A DNA stretch of 64,000 bases from CAYNJG01 sp964397295 (GTDB taxonomy: Bacteria > Planctomycetota > Planctomycetia > Pirellulales > Pirellulaceae): positions 6,191 through 70,190 of the forward strand of contig CAYNJG010000008.1 in NCBI GenBank assembly GCA_964397295.1, read 5' to 3'. The translations under genes were made by a program, and so were the position numbers. Positions 26,253 to 34,373 of this stretch are shown here, one piece after another (within the stretch, counting starts at the first letter, position 1; each line of letters opens with the position of its first letter). The notes beneath the pieces are model-generated. The model was not told the origin of the DNA. It did not search any database and was given only the letters and a program-made list of their open reading frames with translations.

Positions 26253-27506
26253 TTAGCTCGCAACGGCTGAATCAGATGGAACAGGAAACTGATTCGCAAG
26301 CTCTGCAACCGATTCGCGAATCGCGTCGAGGGCTTTGGGGTCGTCGTGCTGCTTGAGTGCATCGAGCATCCAACCGCCAATCGTTTTCATTTCTTCGGCG
26401 CCCATTCCTCGCGTTGTCAGTGCGGGTGTGCCAACCCGAATACCGGATGGGTCGCGTGGTTTGCGTTCGTCGAGTGGAATCATGTTCTTGTTGACGGTGA
26501 TACCACAACGGTCGAGTGCTTCTTCCGCCGTTTGTCCACCGATGTCCAGCGGCGTGACGTCGACCAACAATAAGTGGTTGTCTGTTCCGCCACTGACAAG
26601 CTTGAGTCCGCCCGCCAGCAAGACGTCGGCCAACGCTCTTGCGTTGTCAATAATTTGCTTCGCGTAGACTTTGAAATCAGGCTGAAGCGCCTCGCCAAAG
26701 CAAATTGCTTTTCCGGCCACGACGTGCATGAGCGGTCCGCCTTGCGTTCCTGGGAAAACGCTGCGATCGATTCCCTTGGCGTACTCTTCGCGACACATAC
26801 ACAGGCCAGAGCGAGGTCCTCGCAATGTTTTGTGCGTCGTTGTCGTCACAAAGTCTGCCACTTCCACGGGATTGTCGTGAAGCCCTGCGGCAACGAGGCC
26901 CGCATAGTGCGCCATATCGACCATCAACATTGCGCCGACGTCTTTGGCGATTTCCGCGAACTTGCCGTGCGGGATTTCACGCGGGTAGGCACTCGCACCT
27001 GCCACGATCATTTTTGGTTTGTGCTCTTTCGCGAGTGCAGCCACTTGATCGAAATCCAGTAGGTTCGTGTCTTTCGTCACGCCGTAGCTGAGAAAGTTGT
27101 AGAGCTTGCCCGAGATATTCAGCCGCATGCCATGCGTGAGGTGACCGCCGTGTGCGAGATCCAAGCCAAGCACCGTGTCACCTGGTTCGAGCGCGGTGAG
27201 ATAGACCGCCATGTTGGCTTGCGAACCGGCGTGTGGCTGCACGTTTGCGTGTTCGGCGCCAAATAATTCCTTCGCACGGTCGCGGGCGAGATCTTCAATG
27301 ACATCGACGTGCTCACAACCGCCGTAGTAGCGTTTGCCAGGGTAACCTTCCGCATATTTGTTCGTCAGCACACTTCCAGCTGCTTCCATCACGGCGGCGC
27401 TGGTGTAGTTTTCGCTGGCGATCATTTCGAGCCCGGTACGCTGGCGATCGATTTCGTCTTTGATCGCGTCCCAAACCTTGGGGTCATTCTGCTGAATCTG
27501 ATTCAT
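26253..27506 (-). CDS. glyA: Serine hydroxymethyltransferase
   Basis: A 417-residue PLP enzyme that interconverts serine and glycine with tetrahydrofolate, the main one-carbon source. Landmarks: GLEMIASENYTSAAVMEA, NKYAEGYPGKRYYGGCEHVD, NVQPHAGSQANMAVYLTAL, DMAHYAGLVAAGLHDNPV and the Schiff-base Lys region VTTTTHKTLRGPRSGL. All are intact and the length is standard. It is first in a run with the receiver, HEAT/TPR and hydrolase genes, separated from the receiver gene by only 14 bases. The 90 bases upstream hold its promoter. Confidence 0.97.
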   Translation of the reverse strand: MNQIQQNDPKVWDAIKDEIDRQRTGLEMIASENYTSAAVMEAAGSVLTNKYAEGYPGKRYYGGCEHVDVIEDLARDRAKELFGAEHANVQPHAGSQANMAVYLTALEPGDTVLGLDLAHGGHLTHGMRLNISGKLYNFLSYGVTKDTNLLDFDQVAALAKEHKPKMIVAGASAYPREIPHGKFAEIAKDVGAMLMVDMAHYAGLVAAGLHDNPVEVADFVTTTTHKTLRGPRSGLCMCREEYAKGIDRSVFPGTQGGPLMHVVAGKAICFGEALQPDFKVYAKQIIDNARALADVLLAGGLKLVSGGTDNHLLLVDVTPLDIGGQTAEEALDRCGITVNKNMIPLDERKPRDPSGIRVGTPALTTRGMGAEEMKTIGGWMLDALKQHDDPKALDAIRESVAELANQFPVPSDSAVAS

Positions 27507-27596
27507 TGTTGGCCTTACGTTTCCTTTCGGTTTGATCCGCCATATCGTACACGCGGCGGGGCTTTGACTGAAGTGCGCTGCATGGTCTGAACGCGG

Positions 27597-28907
27597 CTAC
27601 TTCGCTGGTGCGCGACGAATTCTGACCGTGATTTCACCAACATTATCACCAAGTCGATCAGCTCGCTCATTTATTCTGAAGAAAAGTTGGCCGCCTGTCT
27701 TGGTGGTCAGTTTGGCTCGACGCCCCACGACTTGCGGCTCGAAACGAGAATCCTGGCTGCTTGCATCTTGCGGCACGACCGCCGCAAGCAGCTGTCCCAG
27801 CGGCCGACCTTGGTAGTATTCGATCGTGACACCCTGGGGTTCGCACATCCAGGCCTTCGCGCCGTCGGCCTTTGGTTCGACCGCCACTTGGTATCGTCCT
27901 CTTGCTGCAAACTCGATTGTGGTGTTTGCCGGGATAAGCAACCCGGTCGCTTGCCAGGGTTTTGCTGAATCAACGGTGATGGTGGAGATCTCGTTGGTCA
28001 GTTCCTCCACCGTTGGCGAAAAAACGATTGTTTCTCTGCTGAAATCGTAGCCATAGTCCAGATGCTGGATGAAGAGATTCCAGTCTAAGTCCAACTGAGA
28101 TCGATGCTTTTGAAACTCGCGCGAGAACACACGTGTTACGCCGCGTTCGGAGCGGTACATTTCTTTGCGAAGGGCATCACAAATCGGCGCGTACTCTGCC
28201 CGACGATGCAGTAGGGTTTGTAGCGCCCAGCTCCACGCGTACGAGTCAGAGCTTAAAAACGCACGGGTCGGTAGGTCGACGATTTGGTCGATTTGACGCG
28301 TACCGTTTTTTCGAATGTCATCGCGGATGATTTTGATGCGTCCCCAGTATTCGACTTGTTTTCGGTCGGCGGGGAAAATGTTTAATCGCAGCTTTCCATC
28401 TTTGTAAGAGTGTGTGCCCAGCATCTCGGCAATGCCCTCGCGATACCAGACCGGTCCAACGCGACCGAAGATGCGATTCATGACGGCATGCGTACCTTCG
28501 TGCAGTAACAGATGGCGCCGATAGTAAGCACCGGGTTGTTCGTGGACCCAGATGTCGTCGAAGCGTTGCAAGCCGTGGAGGAACGGTGGAAGCTTGCGTG
28601 GCATGAGTTGATATTCTTCGAATCGATTGCTGTCCTTCATCACGCAGGCAGTAACGTGCCACGTTGCGAGTCGCTTGGCATCCGCTTGGAAGAACTCCGC
28701 CCATTGTGGGATGGCGAGATCAAATACCTTTGGAAGCTCATCGACTTCGGGCGTCGGCGGCAGGTCCGTGTAAAGTGTGAGGTGTTTGCTTTCAAGCGTG
28801 CGAATGCCTGCCGCTTTCAATGCTTCGACATCCACGGGTTGCGCGAATAGTTCGCAGCTCAGCAGTACGATGGCTATAGTTAGCAGTAGACGTCGACTCG
28901 ATTCCAT
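27597..28907 (-). CDS. Exported gluzincin-like (peptidase MA/DUF1570-type) protein
   Basis: A 436-residue protein with a clear signal peptide (LLLTIAIVLLSCELFAQPVD). The centre has a zinc-peptidase HEXXH motif in HLLLHEGTHAVMNRIF. About 20 residues on comes VWYREGIAEMLGTHSY, the expected glutamate ligand of gluzincins, so metal binding and catalysis look possible. The C-terminal 150 residues are beta-rich with no recognised family. This layout resembles secreted planctomycete proteins annotated as DUF1570 or peptidase MA-like. The natural substrate is unknown. It is divergent from the solute-binding lipoprotein gene, with only 22 bases between them. Confidence 0.75.
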   Translation of the reverse strand: MESSRRLLLTIAIVLLSCELFAQPVDVEALKAAGIRTLESKHLTLYTDLPPTPEVDELPKVFDLAIPQWAEFFQADAKRLATWHVTACVMKDSNRFEEYQLMPRKLPPFLHGLQRFDDIWVHEQPGAYYRRHLLLHEGTHAVMNRIFGRVGPVWYREGIAEMLGTHSYKDGKLRLNIFPADRKQVEYWGRIKIIRDDIRKNGTRQIDQIVDLPTRAFLSSDSYAWSWALQTLLHRRAEYAPICDALRKEMYRSERGVTRVFSREFQKHRSQLDLDWNLFIQHLDYGYDFSRETIVFSPTVEELTNEISTITVDSAKPWQATGLLIPANTTIEFAARGRYQVAVEPKADGAKAWMCEPQGVTIEYYQGRPLGQLLAAVVPQDASSQDSRFEPQVVGRRAKLTTKTGGQLFFRINERADRLGDNVGEITVRIRRAPAK

Positions 28908-28929
28908 ACATGCATTATTGCACGGGCTT

Positions 28930-29994
28930 ATGTTTTTTCACCACGCCGAATTCCGGATAAACGTTGGGTTGGCGAAACTTGCCATTGTTTTGTGTTGCTT
29001 TGCCGGGTGCGTCCGCACAACGGGTTCACCGCAAGTTGTCGTCTACGCCGCGTTGGATAGGGAGTTTTCCGAACCGATTTTGAAAGACTTCGAGAAAGAA
29101 ACGGGCATTCGCGTTCGCACGAAATTCGATACAGAATCAACAAAAACCGTTGGTCTGACACAACAAATCATTACTGAGAGCAAGGCACGAACTCGCTGCG
29201 ATTTGTTTTGGAATAACGAAATTTTGAACACACTGCGATTGGACGAGCTGGGCTTACTCGAAACAACGCAGCCAACGCAGGCCAAGTCGTTTCCCTCTGA
29301 ATTTCGTTCGAGCGAAAACCGTTGGTTCGGCTTTGCCGCGCGAGCTCGGGTTCTGATCGTCAATACGAACGTTGTTTCCGCAGAAGAAATGCCGGACTCG
29401 ATCTACAGTTTGCTCGATCCCAAGTGGAAGGGCAAAGTCGCCATGGCTAAACCGCTGTTTGGCACAACTGCTTCGCATGCGGTGTGTTTATTTGAAACGC
29501 TGGGAGAAGTGAAAGCAAAAGAGTTCTTTGATGGGCTCAAGAACAACGAAGTTCAGATTCTGTCTGGCAACAAACAGGTCGCAGAAGATGTAGCCTCGGG
29601 TCGCGTTGCTTTTGGCTTGACCGATACCGATGACGCGATCATTGAAATAGAAAGCGGTTTCCCGGTTCGGATCGTCTATCCGGATTCGAAACCCGGAGAG
29701 CTCGGTACACTTTTTATTCCGAATACGATCTCCGTTATGCGCAACAGTCCCAATCCCGAGGCAGCCCAACGATTGGCTGACTACTTGCTGTCCGCCGAAG
29801 TTGAACAGCGCCTAGCTAGCGGCAAAAGCGCGCAGATTCCGCTGCATGCAGACGGTAAAGAGGTGGTCGGATCGACGGCGAGTCGTATCCAGCGACCATC
29901 GGACGTGAAGGCGATGGAAGTTGACTTTGCGAGAGTTGTGCAGCGTTGGGGCGCAGTAAGTGTCTATCTCAAAAAGCAATTTGCGGGCAACTGA
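28930..29994 (+). CDS. Extracellular solute-binding lipoprotein (iron/thiamine-type family)
   Basis: A 354-residue periplasmic binding protein. The ATG at 28930 gives a lipoprotein signal with a lipobox (LAIVLCCFAGC); starting further upstream would place coding sequence inside the divergent gene. The mature protein matches the FbpA/AfuA-type binding proteins: VVVYAALDREFSEPILKDFE, ARTRCDLFWNNEILNTLRL, SLLDPKWKGKVAMAKPLFG, SGRVAFGLTDTDDA, and the C-terminal NTISVMRNSPNPEAAQRLADYLL. Members bind ferric iron, thiamine, spermidine or phosphonates. No permease or ATPase gene lies nearby, so it is an orphan, and its ligand is open. Confidence 0.88.
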   Translation: MFFHHAEFRINVGLAKLAIVLCCFAGCVRTTGSPQVVVYAALDREFSEPILKDFEKETGIRVRTKFDTESTKTVGLTQQIITESKARTRCDLFWNNEILNTLRLDELGLLETTQPTQAKSFPSEFRSSENRWFGFAARARVLIVNTNVVSAEEMPDSIYSLLDPKWKGKVAMAKPLFGTTASHAVCLFETLGEVKAKEFFDGLKNNEVQILSGNKQVAEDVASGRVAFGLTDTDDAIIEIESGFPVRIVYPDSKPGELGTLFIPNTISVMRNSPNPEAAQRLADYLLSAEVEQRLASGKSAQIPLHADGKEVVGSTASRIQRPSDVKAMEVDFARVVQRWGAVSVYLKKQFAGN

Positions 29995-30416
29995 TAAAGT
30001 CAACTCTGCGCTTGCGATTTGCCGCGTTTCGCGCGCCGCGTGATGCAGTTTATAGGAGAGCAGTTTCTGCGGAGGAGGAACGTGCTTCGATTCGCGCATG
30101 ATCAACTGCCTGCATCGTTTCGATGACAAGGAAGCGAAACGTCGCTCGAATTGTCAGTTAAGTGCGGACAATTCGCAAAAGATGCGACAGTTTCCCACGA
30201 ATCTCCAAATGTCAATTCCACCGAACCGGAAACTGACTGCTTTGTGAAATTTTGACGGAATAAGTAGTTGATTCCGCTTACAACGTAAACGACAGGCTTT
30301 CCACAAGAATCGCTGGGAACAACGGGACTTTTGAGTTTGTAGATCGGTTCATACCGGGCTAAAATTTGCTGGACCCGCGATGGTCCGGTTCGATACCCCC
30401 TTTCAGGAGCTCTGCG
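29995..30416. other. Gene-free gap (422 bases) with a perfect hairpin
   Basis: No coding frame with family features on either strand. A perfect 9-base inverted repeat CGAATTGTC (30147-30155) / GACAATTCG (30167-30175) with an 11-base loop may terminate the solute-binding gene or act as an operator. A second hairpin GGACC/GGTCC (30371-30386) lies in the probable leader of hpf. A GG-N10-GC pair at 30356-30369 recalls a sigma-54 promoter, but matches it poorly. Confidence 0.5.
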
Positions 30417-30794
30417 ATGCAAATTAGCATATCGACTCGACACGGACATCTCAGCACCGGGACTCAAGATAGCATTAAGGCCAAGGTCGAAAAGCTATTG
30501 CGATTCAACGATCGACTTTCGGCCACTGAGGTCACGGTTGACCTTGCTCGTAAAGATGTTCCAGAGGTCGAATTTCGAGTAAGCGTAGAGAAGGCAGAAG
30601 ATTTCGTGGCCACCGACGAGCATGAAAGTCTCATGGCGGCTGTTGATTCTTGTCTTCATAAAATAGAACAACAATTGCGAAAGCATAAAGAGAAGACTGT
30701 TGGCCATCGGGGTGTTACGGGACGTCGAGCATTTTCGGAAGAATTGCCCGACGAGATCGTCAGTACCGACCAGCAAGCCAGCACTACGGAGTAA
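30417..30794 (+). CDS. hpf: Ribosome hibernation-promoting factor (short HPF/RaiA type)
   Basis: A 125-residue protein that binds the decoding centre of the 30S subunit and inactivates or stores ribosomes under starvation. The ATG at 30417 is preceded by CAGGAG and begins MQISISTRHGHLSTGTQD. The conserved HPF pattern is visible (KVEKLLRFNDRLSATEVTVD; EFRVSVEKAEDFVATDEHES). The C-terminus is a short acidic/basic tail with no dimerisation domain, so this is the short form that would depend on a partner for 100S dimers. It precedes the PTS genes, an arrangement seen with ptsN in proteobacteria. Confidence 0.92.
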   Translation: MQISISTRHGHLSTGTQDSIKAKVEKLLRFNDRLSATEVTVDLARKDVPEVEFRVSVEKAEDFVATDEHESLMAAVDSCLHKIEQQLRKHKEKTVGHRGVTGRRAFSEELPDEIVSTDQQASTTE

Positions 30795-30849
30795 CGTTCG
30801 TTATTTCAGTAGGCGTTTGGCTTTCTCCGCGATCGCATGACAACAACAA

Positions 30850-30902
30850 AACCGGTCGCCAGTACCTAGAGACTCACCACGGAAACGAGCTAGGCACCGG
30901 TT
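30850..30902 (+). promoter_or_regulatory. Nested hairpin in the leader of the EIIA gene
   Basis: Outer arms AACCGGT (30850-30856) / ACCGGTT (30896-30902) enclose inner arms CCTAG (30865-30869) / CTAGG (30890-30894) in the 129 bases between hpf and the EIIA gene. The structure ends 21 bases before the EIIA ATG, just ahead of its ribosome binding site (AAAGGA). It may regulate translation or separate the two genes. No T run follows, so a terminator is less likely. Confidence 0.4.
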
Positions 30903-30923
30903 GCAGCGTCGAAAGGACCTGAT

Positions 30924-31403
30924 ATGAAATTTGCAGACTTTGTTTGCAATGCAGCAATTCGTCCTCAGTTAAAAGCTGACGATAAGAGTTCTGCGATCGC
31001 GGAAATGGTAGAAGCTTTGGTGGAGGCCGGTGAACTCACCGCCGCTGACAAAGACGAAATCATTGCAGCAGTGATGAAGCGTGAAGAGCTCGGTAGCACG
31101 GGCATTGGACGAGGCGTAGCTGTGCCTCACACGAAACACGCCGTTGTCGACAAGTTGGTCGGCACGGTTGCCGTCAGTTCTGACGGAATTGACTTTAACA
31201 GTCTGGACGGCGAAAACGTCCAGTTGTTCTTCCTCTTGGTCTCACCTCCTGATCGCCCTGGCGATCACTTGCGAGCACTCGAGAACATCACGCGTCATTT
31301 GCGCGACAATGAGATGTTTCTCAAGTTTCTCAAGCAGTCGAAGACCGCTGAAGACATTAAGCAACTGTTGGAGGAAGCGGACAACAGCGAATTTGTTTCG
31401 TAA
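30924..31403 (+). CDS. PTS sugar/nitrogen-type EIIA domain protein
   Basis: A 159-residue single EIIA domain of the fructose/PtsN class. The phosphorylated His is in GIGRGVAVPHTKHAVVDKL. Other family blocks are AEMVEALVEAGELTAADKDEI and LVSPPDRPGDHLRALENITRHL. It receives phosphate from HPr. With no EIIB or EIIC gene near, it probably regulates rather than transports, like PtsN of the nitrogen PTS. HPr follows after 27 bases, and hpf lies upstream. Ribosome binding site AAAGGA is eight bases before the ATG. Naming it ptsN would be reasonable but rests on context. Confidence 0.92.
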   Translation: MKFADFVCNAAIRPQLKADDKSSAIAEMVEALVEAGELTAADKDEIIAAVMKREELGSTGIGRGVAVPHTKHAVVDKLVGTVAVSSDGIDFNSLDGENVQLFFLLVSPPDRPGDHLRALENITRHLRDNEMFLKFLKQSKTAEDIKQLLEEADNSEFVS

Positions 31404-31430
31404 GAACAATATCGCAGTCCATCGTTGCCC

Positions 31431-31748
31431 ATGAGCGACCAATCTATCGAGAAGCGAGCACGACTTGTTAATCCGCAGGGGCTGCACATGCGCCCAGCGG
31501 ATATGTTCGTGCGAATTGCAAATCGCTTTTCAGCTGATGTTCAAGTCTCAAAAAATGGCGACCAGTTTGTGGATGGCAAGTCCATTCTTTCGATCCTGAC
31601 ACTTGCAGCCGACCAAGGCTCGGAACTCACAATCGTGGCCAATGGCGATGACGCCAATGATGTGGCCACTGCACTTGTTGAGTTGATTGAAAGTGGTTTT
31701 GTCGAAGACGACGTACAAGACGGAACGCAATTAGCGGGTGAACATTGA
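31431..31748 (+). CDS. HPr-family phosphocarrier protein
   Basis: A 105-residue HPr. The phosphoryl-carrying His is in VNPQGLHMRPADMFVRI, and the Ser-46 equivalent region reads VDGKSILSILTLAADQG, so an HPr-kinase target Ser is present. The C-terminus has a short extra acidic tail (DDVQDGTQLAGEH). It transfers phosphate from EI (gene at 31960) to the EIIA domain protein just upstream. I start at the ATG at 31431; a TTG two codons earlier is a weaker option. Confidence 0.94.
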   Translation: MSDQSIEKRARLVNPQGLHMRPADMFVRIANRFSADVQVSKNGDQFVDGKSILSILTLAADQGSELTIVANGDDANDVATALVELIESGFVEDDVQDGTQLAGEH

Positions 31749-31750
31749 GC

Positions 31751-31782
31751 GTCTGATGAATCGTCCTATGACGATCTCAGAC
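31751..31782 (+). terminator. Nested hairpin after the HPr gene
   Basis: Outer arms GTCTGA/TCAGAC and inner arms ATCGTC/GACGAT with loop CTAT, separated by small bulges, beginning two bases after the HPr stop. Only a short T-rich run follows (GGCTTGTTAG). It may end the EIIA-HPr transcript and leave EI with its own promoter in the 31783-31959 stretch. Confidence 0.55.
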
Positions 31783-31959
31783 AGGCTTGTTAGCTCCATA
31801 TAGTTAACTCCCCCGCGCGTTTGACGATCGTAGCAATTGCTACGACCAACAGAAATACATAACGGCGAGCTAACTCGGTTCGAGAATTTGGACCTGGTTC
31901 TTGCGAAGGTAATGTGGCTTCACTTAGTCACTACCTGCCGCACTCGCCCCAATAGAGCG

Positions 31960-33744
31960 ATGCAAGTACTACAAGGTATCGCGGTATCGCCCGGCGTGGC
32001 GATCGGCGAAGCGTTGGTGTTGGGCCACGAGGGCTTTCGGATTCCTCGTCGGTTCGTAGCGCGCAATGCCGTTGACCATGAATTGCAACGTTGGCAGCAA
32101 GCGACCGCCACTGTCTCGAGCGAACTTAGTCGCAATCGGGATCAAGTTGCCGATCAGCTTGGTGAGCACTACGGTGCAATTTTCTCCGCCCAACTGCAAA
32201 TGTTGGCCGATCCCAAGCTGTCAGAGAAAATTGAATCGCTTATTCGCGGCCGGCACTATTCCAGTGAGTTCGCGGTTAGTCAAACGCTTAAGGGCTATGC
32301 CAAAGTCCTTCAGGGACTCTCCAATCAATACATCGCCGAACGTTCCAATGACGTTCTGGATATCGAGCGATTGCTTCTGCGGGAATTGACCGGTTGTGGA
32401 CACGAGGTACTGTCTAATCTGAAGTCACCTGCCATTGTGTTAGCCCACAATTTGACACCCGGCGAAACAAGTCAATTGGATCCGGAATTGGTACTCGGCT
32501 TTGTTTCGGAAGTTGGCGGACCCGGCGGTCACACTGCGATCGTGGCCGAAGCTATGGGCATCCCCGCGATTGTCGGCACAGGAATGTTCCTGGATGGCAT
32601 CAACGGCGGCGACATGGTTGTCATTGACGGTGACACCGGACAAATCATTATCCAGCCTGATGAAGCGTTGCTGGCTCGGTATCAGCTTCGCGCGGCGCAA
32701 GGCCGAGAAGCGATCTCGAAATTGCGATCGCTTTCTGACTTGCCAGCGGAAACCAGATGCGGTGAATCCATTTCGTTGATGGCGAACATCGAGTTTCCCT
32801 ACGAAGCGGAAGCCGGCATCGAGCAAGGTGCAGAAGGTATCGGGCTCTACCGTACCGAGTTTCTGTATCTGGGATCTCGCCAAGAGCCAAGCGAAGAAGA
32901 TCACTTTCAAGCATATTCTCGAGTGCTCAAGGCGATGGACGGTCGACCGGTCATCATCCGAACACTCGATTTGGGCGCTGACAAAATGGGCAGCGTGCGA
33001 CAATCACCTCACGAGCGGAATCCGTTTTTGGGGTTGCGCAGTGTGCGACTATCGCTGCGCAATCTTCCACTTTTCCGCACGCAACTACGTGCTGCACTGC
33101 GTGCGAGTACGCTTGGCGACTTGCGGATCATGTTTCCGTTAATCAGTACGTTGGATGAACTTCGTCGCGCAAAAGCGTTTCTCAATGACATCATGGAAGA
33201 CCTTCAAGACGAAGGGCAAGCGTTCAGACGCGACATTCCGATCGGTATGATGGTCGAAGTTCCCGCAACGGTTTTGATTCTTGAGCGGTTCGCCAAAGAA
33301 GTCGACTTCTTTAGCATCGGTACGAACGACCTCGTGCAGTACACACTGGCCGTGGATCGAGGAAACAAAGAAGTCGCCGAACTCTACAACAACAGTGACC
33401 CCGCAGTCTTGCAGTTGCTGAAGATTGCTGTCGACACGGCGAAAGCGCAAGGCGTACCTGCGAGCCTCTGTGGCCAAATGAGTTCCGGCACGAAGTACAC
33501 GATGCTTCTTTTGGGGCTCGGTCTGCGCAGACTGAGTGTTCCGCCGAAGTCCATTCCGAAAGTCAAAGCAGTCTGCCGGGCGGTGACGCTTGATCAATGC
33601 CGCGCTGTAGCGGAGCGCGCACTTCAGTTGGATACAGCTCAAGAAGTTCGCAATTACTTGCGTATGGAACTGCGGCGCGCCGTTCCCACTTTGACTATGT
33701 CAGCGACTGATTCGGGCGTTTTTCCGGAGGGAGTTTCTTCGTGA
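31960..33744 (+). CDS. ptsI: Phosphoenolpyruvate-protein phosphotransferase (PTS enzyme I)
   Basis: A 594-residue enzyme I that transfers phosphate from PEP to HPr. I start at the ATG at 31960 (MQVLQGIAVSPGVAIGEAL), where family members begin; the open frame before it looks unrelated. Phosphohistidine region: GFVSEVGGPGGHTAIVAEAMG. PEP-binding domain: EGIGLYRTEFLYLG, RTLDLGADK, MFPLISTLDELRRAK, FFSIGTNDLVQYTLAVDR, and the catalytic Cys in VPASLCGQMSS. Its stop codon overlaps the GTG start of the next gene. No sugar-specific EIIBC is present in the window, consistent with a regulatory PTS. Confidence 0.96.
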   Translation: MQVLQGIAVSPGVAIGEALVLGHEGFRIPRRFVARNAVDHELQRWQQATATVSSELSRNRDQVADQLGEHYGAIFSAQLQMLADPKLSEKIESLIRGRHYSSEFAVSQTLKGYAKVLQGLSNQYIAERSNDVLDIERLLLRELTGCGHEVLSNLKSPAIVLAHNLTPGETSQLDPELVLGFVSEVGGPGGHTAIVAEAMGIPAIVGTGMFLDGINGGDMVVIDGDTGQIIIQPDEALLARYQLRAAQGREAISKLRSLSDLPAETRCGESISLMANIEFPYEAEAGIEQGAEGIGLYRTEFLYLGSRQEPSEEDHFQAYSRVLKAMDGRPVIIRTLDLGADKMGSVRQSPHERNPFLGLRSVRLSLRNLPLFRTQLRAALRASTLGDLRIMFPLISTLDELRRAKAFLNDIMEDLQDEGQAFRRDIPIGMMVEVPATVLILERFAKEVDFFSIGTNDLVQYTLAVDRGNKEVAELYNNSDPAVLQLLKIAVDTAKAQGVPASLCGQMSSGTKYTMLLLGLGLRRLSVPPKSIPKVKAVCRAVTLDQCRAVAERALQLDTAQEVRNYLRMELRRAVPTLTMSATDSGVFPEGVSS

Positions 33745-34373
33745 GCAGCCAACGCGTACGGATTCGATTCAGCAAGACGGGTGACCTAAAACTGATTAGC
33801 CACCGCGACATGGTGCGTGCATTTGAACGACTCTTCCGACGAGCTGGTGTCGAACTGGCGATGTCGCAAGGTTTCCATCCTCGTCCGCTGATGACGTTTC
33901 CTGATGCCCTTGCGCTCGGGGTCGTAGGGCTCGATGAAGTGATGGACTTAACGCTTGCAGTACAAGTAGATCCAACTGAGTTCAGGGACCTCCTGGACCA
34001 GAAATCCCCGCCTGGCCTACGTATCAAAAGCGTGGAGTTGCTCGGCGACCAACAACGTAAGGTCAAGATGGAAAAGGCTGTCTACGAACTTACGCTCCCT
34101 GTCGATACGGATATCGACTCGCTTGAAAAAGCAATCCAAGAATTCACAGCACGAGACAAACTCGTTGTTGAAAGAAAGGACAAGCAGGTCGAATTGAACC
34201 TGACGGAATCACTTGATGGACTTTGGATCGAAGACGGAAGACTCCTCATGAGCGTCCGCGTCGTCCAACAAAGTCAACTCCAGCCGCGAGACATCCTCGC
34301 AGCCTTAGGCCTTGGTGAAGTACTTCGCGAGGGCGCTACTCTAACCCGAACAAAGATCGAACTAACACAATGA
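33741..34373 (+). CDS. TIGR03936/DUF2344 radical-SAM-associated protein
   Basis: A 210-residue protein of the TIGR03936/DUF2344 family, usually encoded beside, or fused to, a B12-binding radical SAM protein (TIGR03960) and upstream of RNase E/G. It begins VRIRFSKTGDLKLISHRDMV, then AGVELAMSQGFHPRPLMTF and SVRVVQQSQLQPRDILAALG. The GTG start at 33741 overlaps the ptsI stop (GTGA), and its own stop overlaps the ATG of the RNase gene (ATGA), so the three are translationally coupled. The radical SAM partner is not adjacent here: ptsI takes its place. The molecular function is not established. Confidence 0.88.
   Translation: MSSQRVRIRFSKTGDLKLISHRDMVRAFERLFRRAGVELAMSQGFHPRPLMTFPDALALGVVGLDEVMDLTLAVQVDPTEFRDLLDQKSPPGLRIKSVELLGDQQRKVKMEKAVYELTLPVDTDIDSLEKAIQEFTARDKLVVERKDKQVELNLTESLDGLWIEDGRLLMSVRVVQQSQLQPRDILAALGLGEVLREGATLTRTKIELTQ

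Noticed and set aside
30356..30369. Sigma-54-like promoter (GG-N10-GC) upstream of hpf
   Set aside because: Only the GG/GC pair and TTGCT fit; the -24 element reads CGGGCTA instead of TGGCACG. Chance matches of this kind are frequent.
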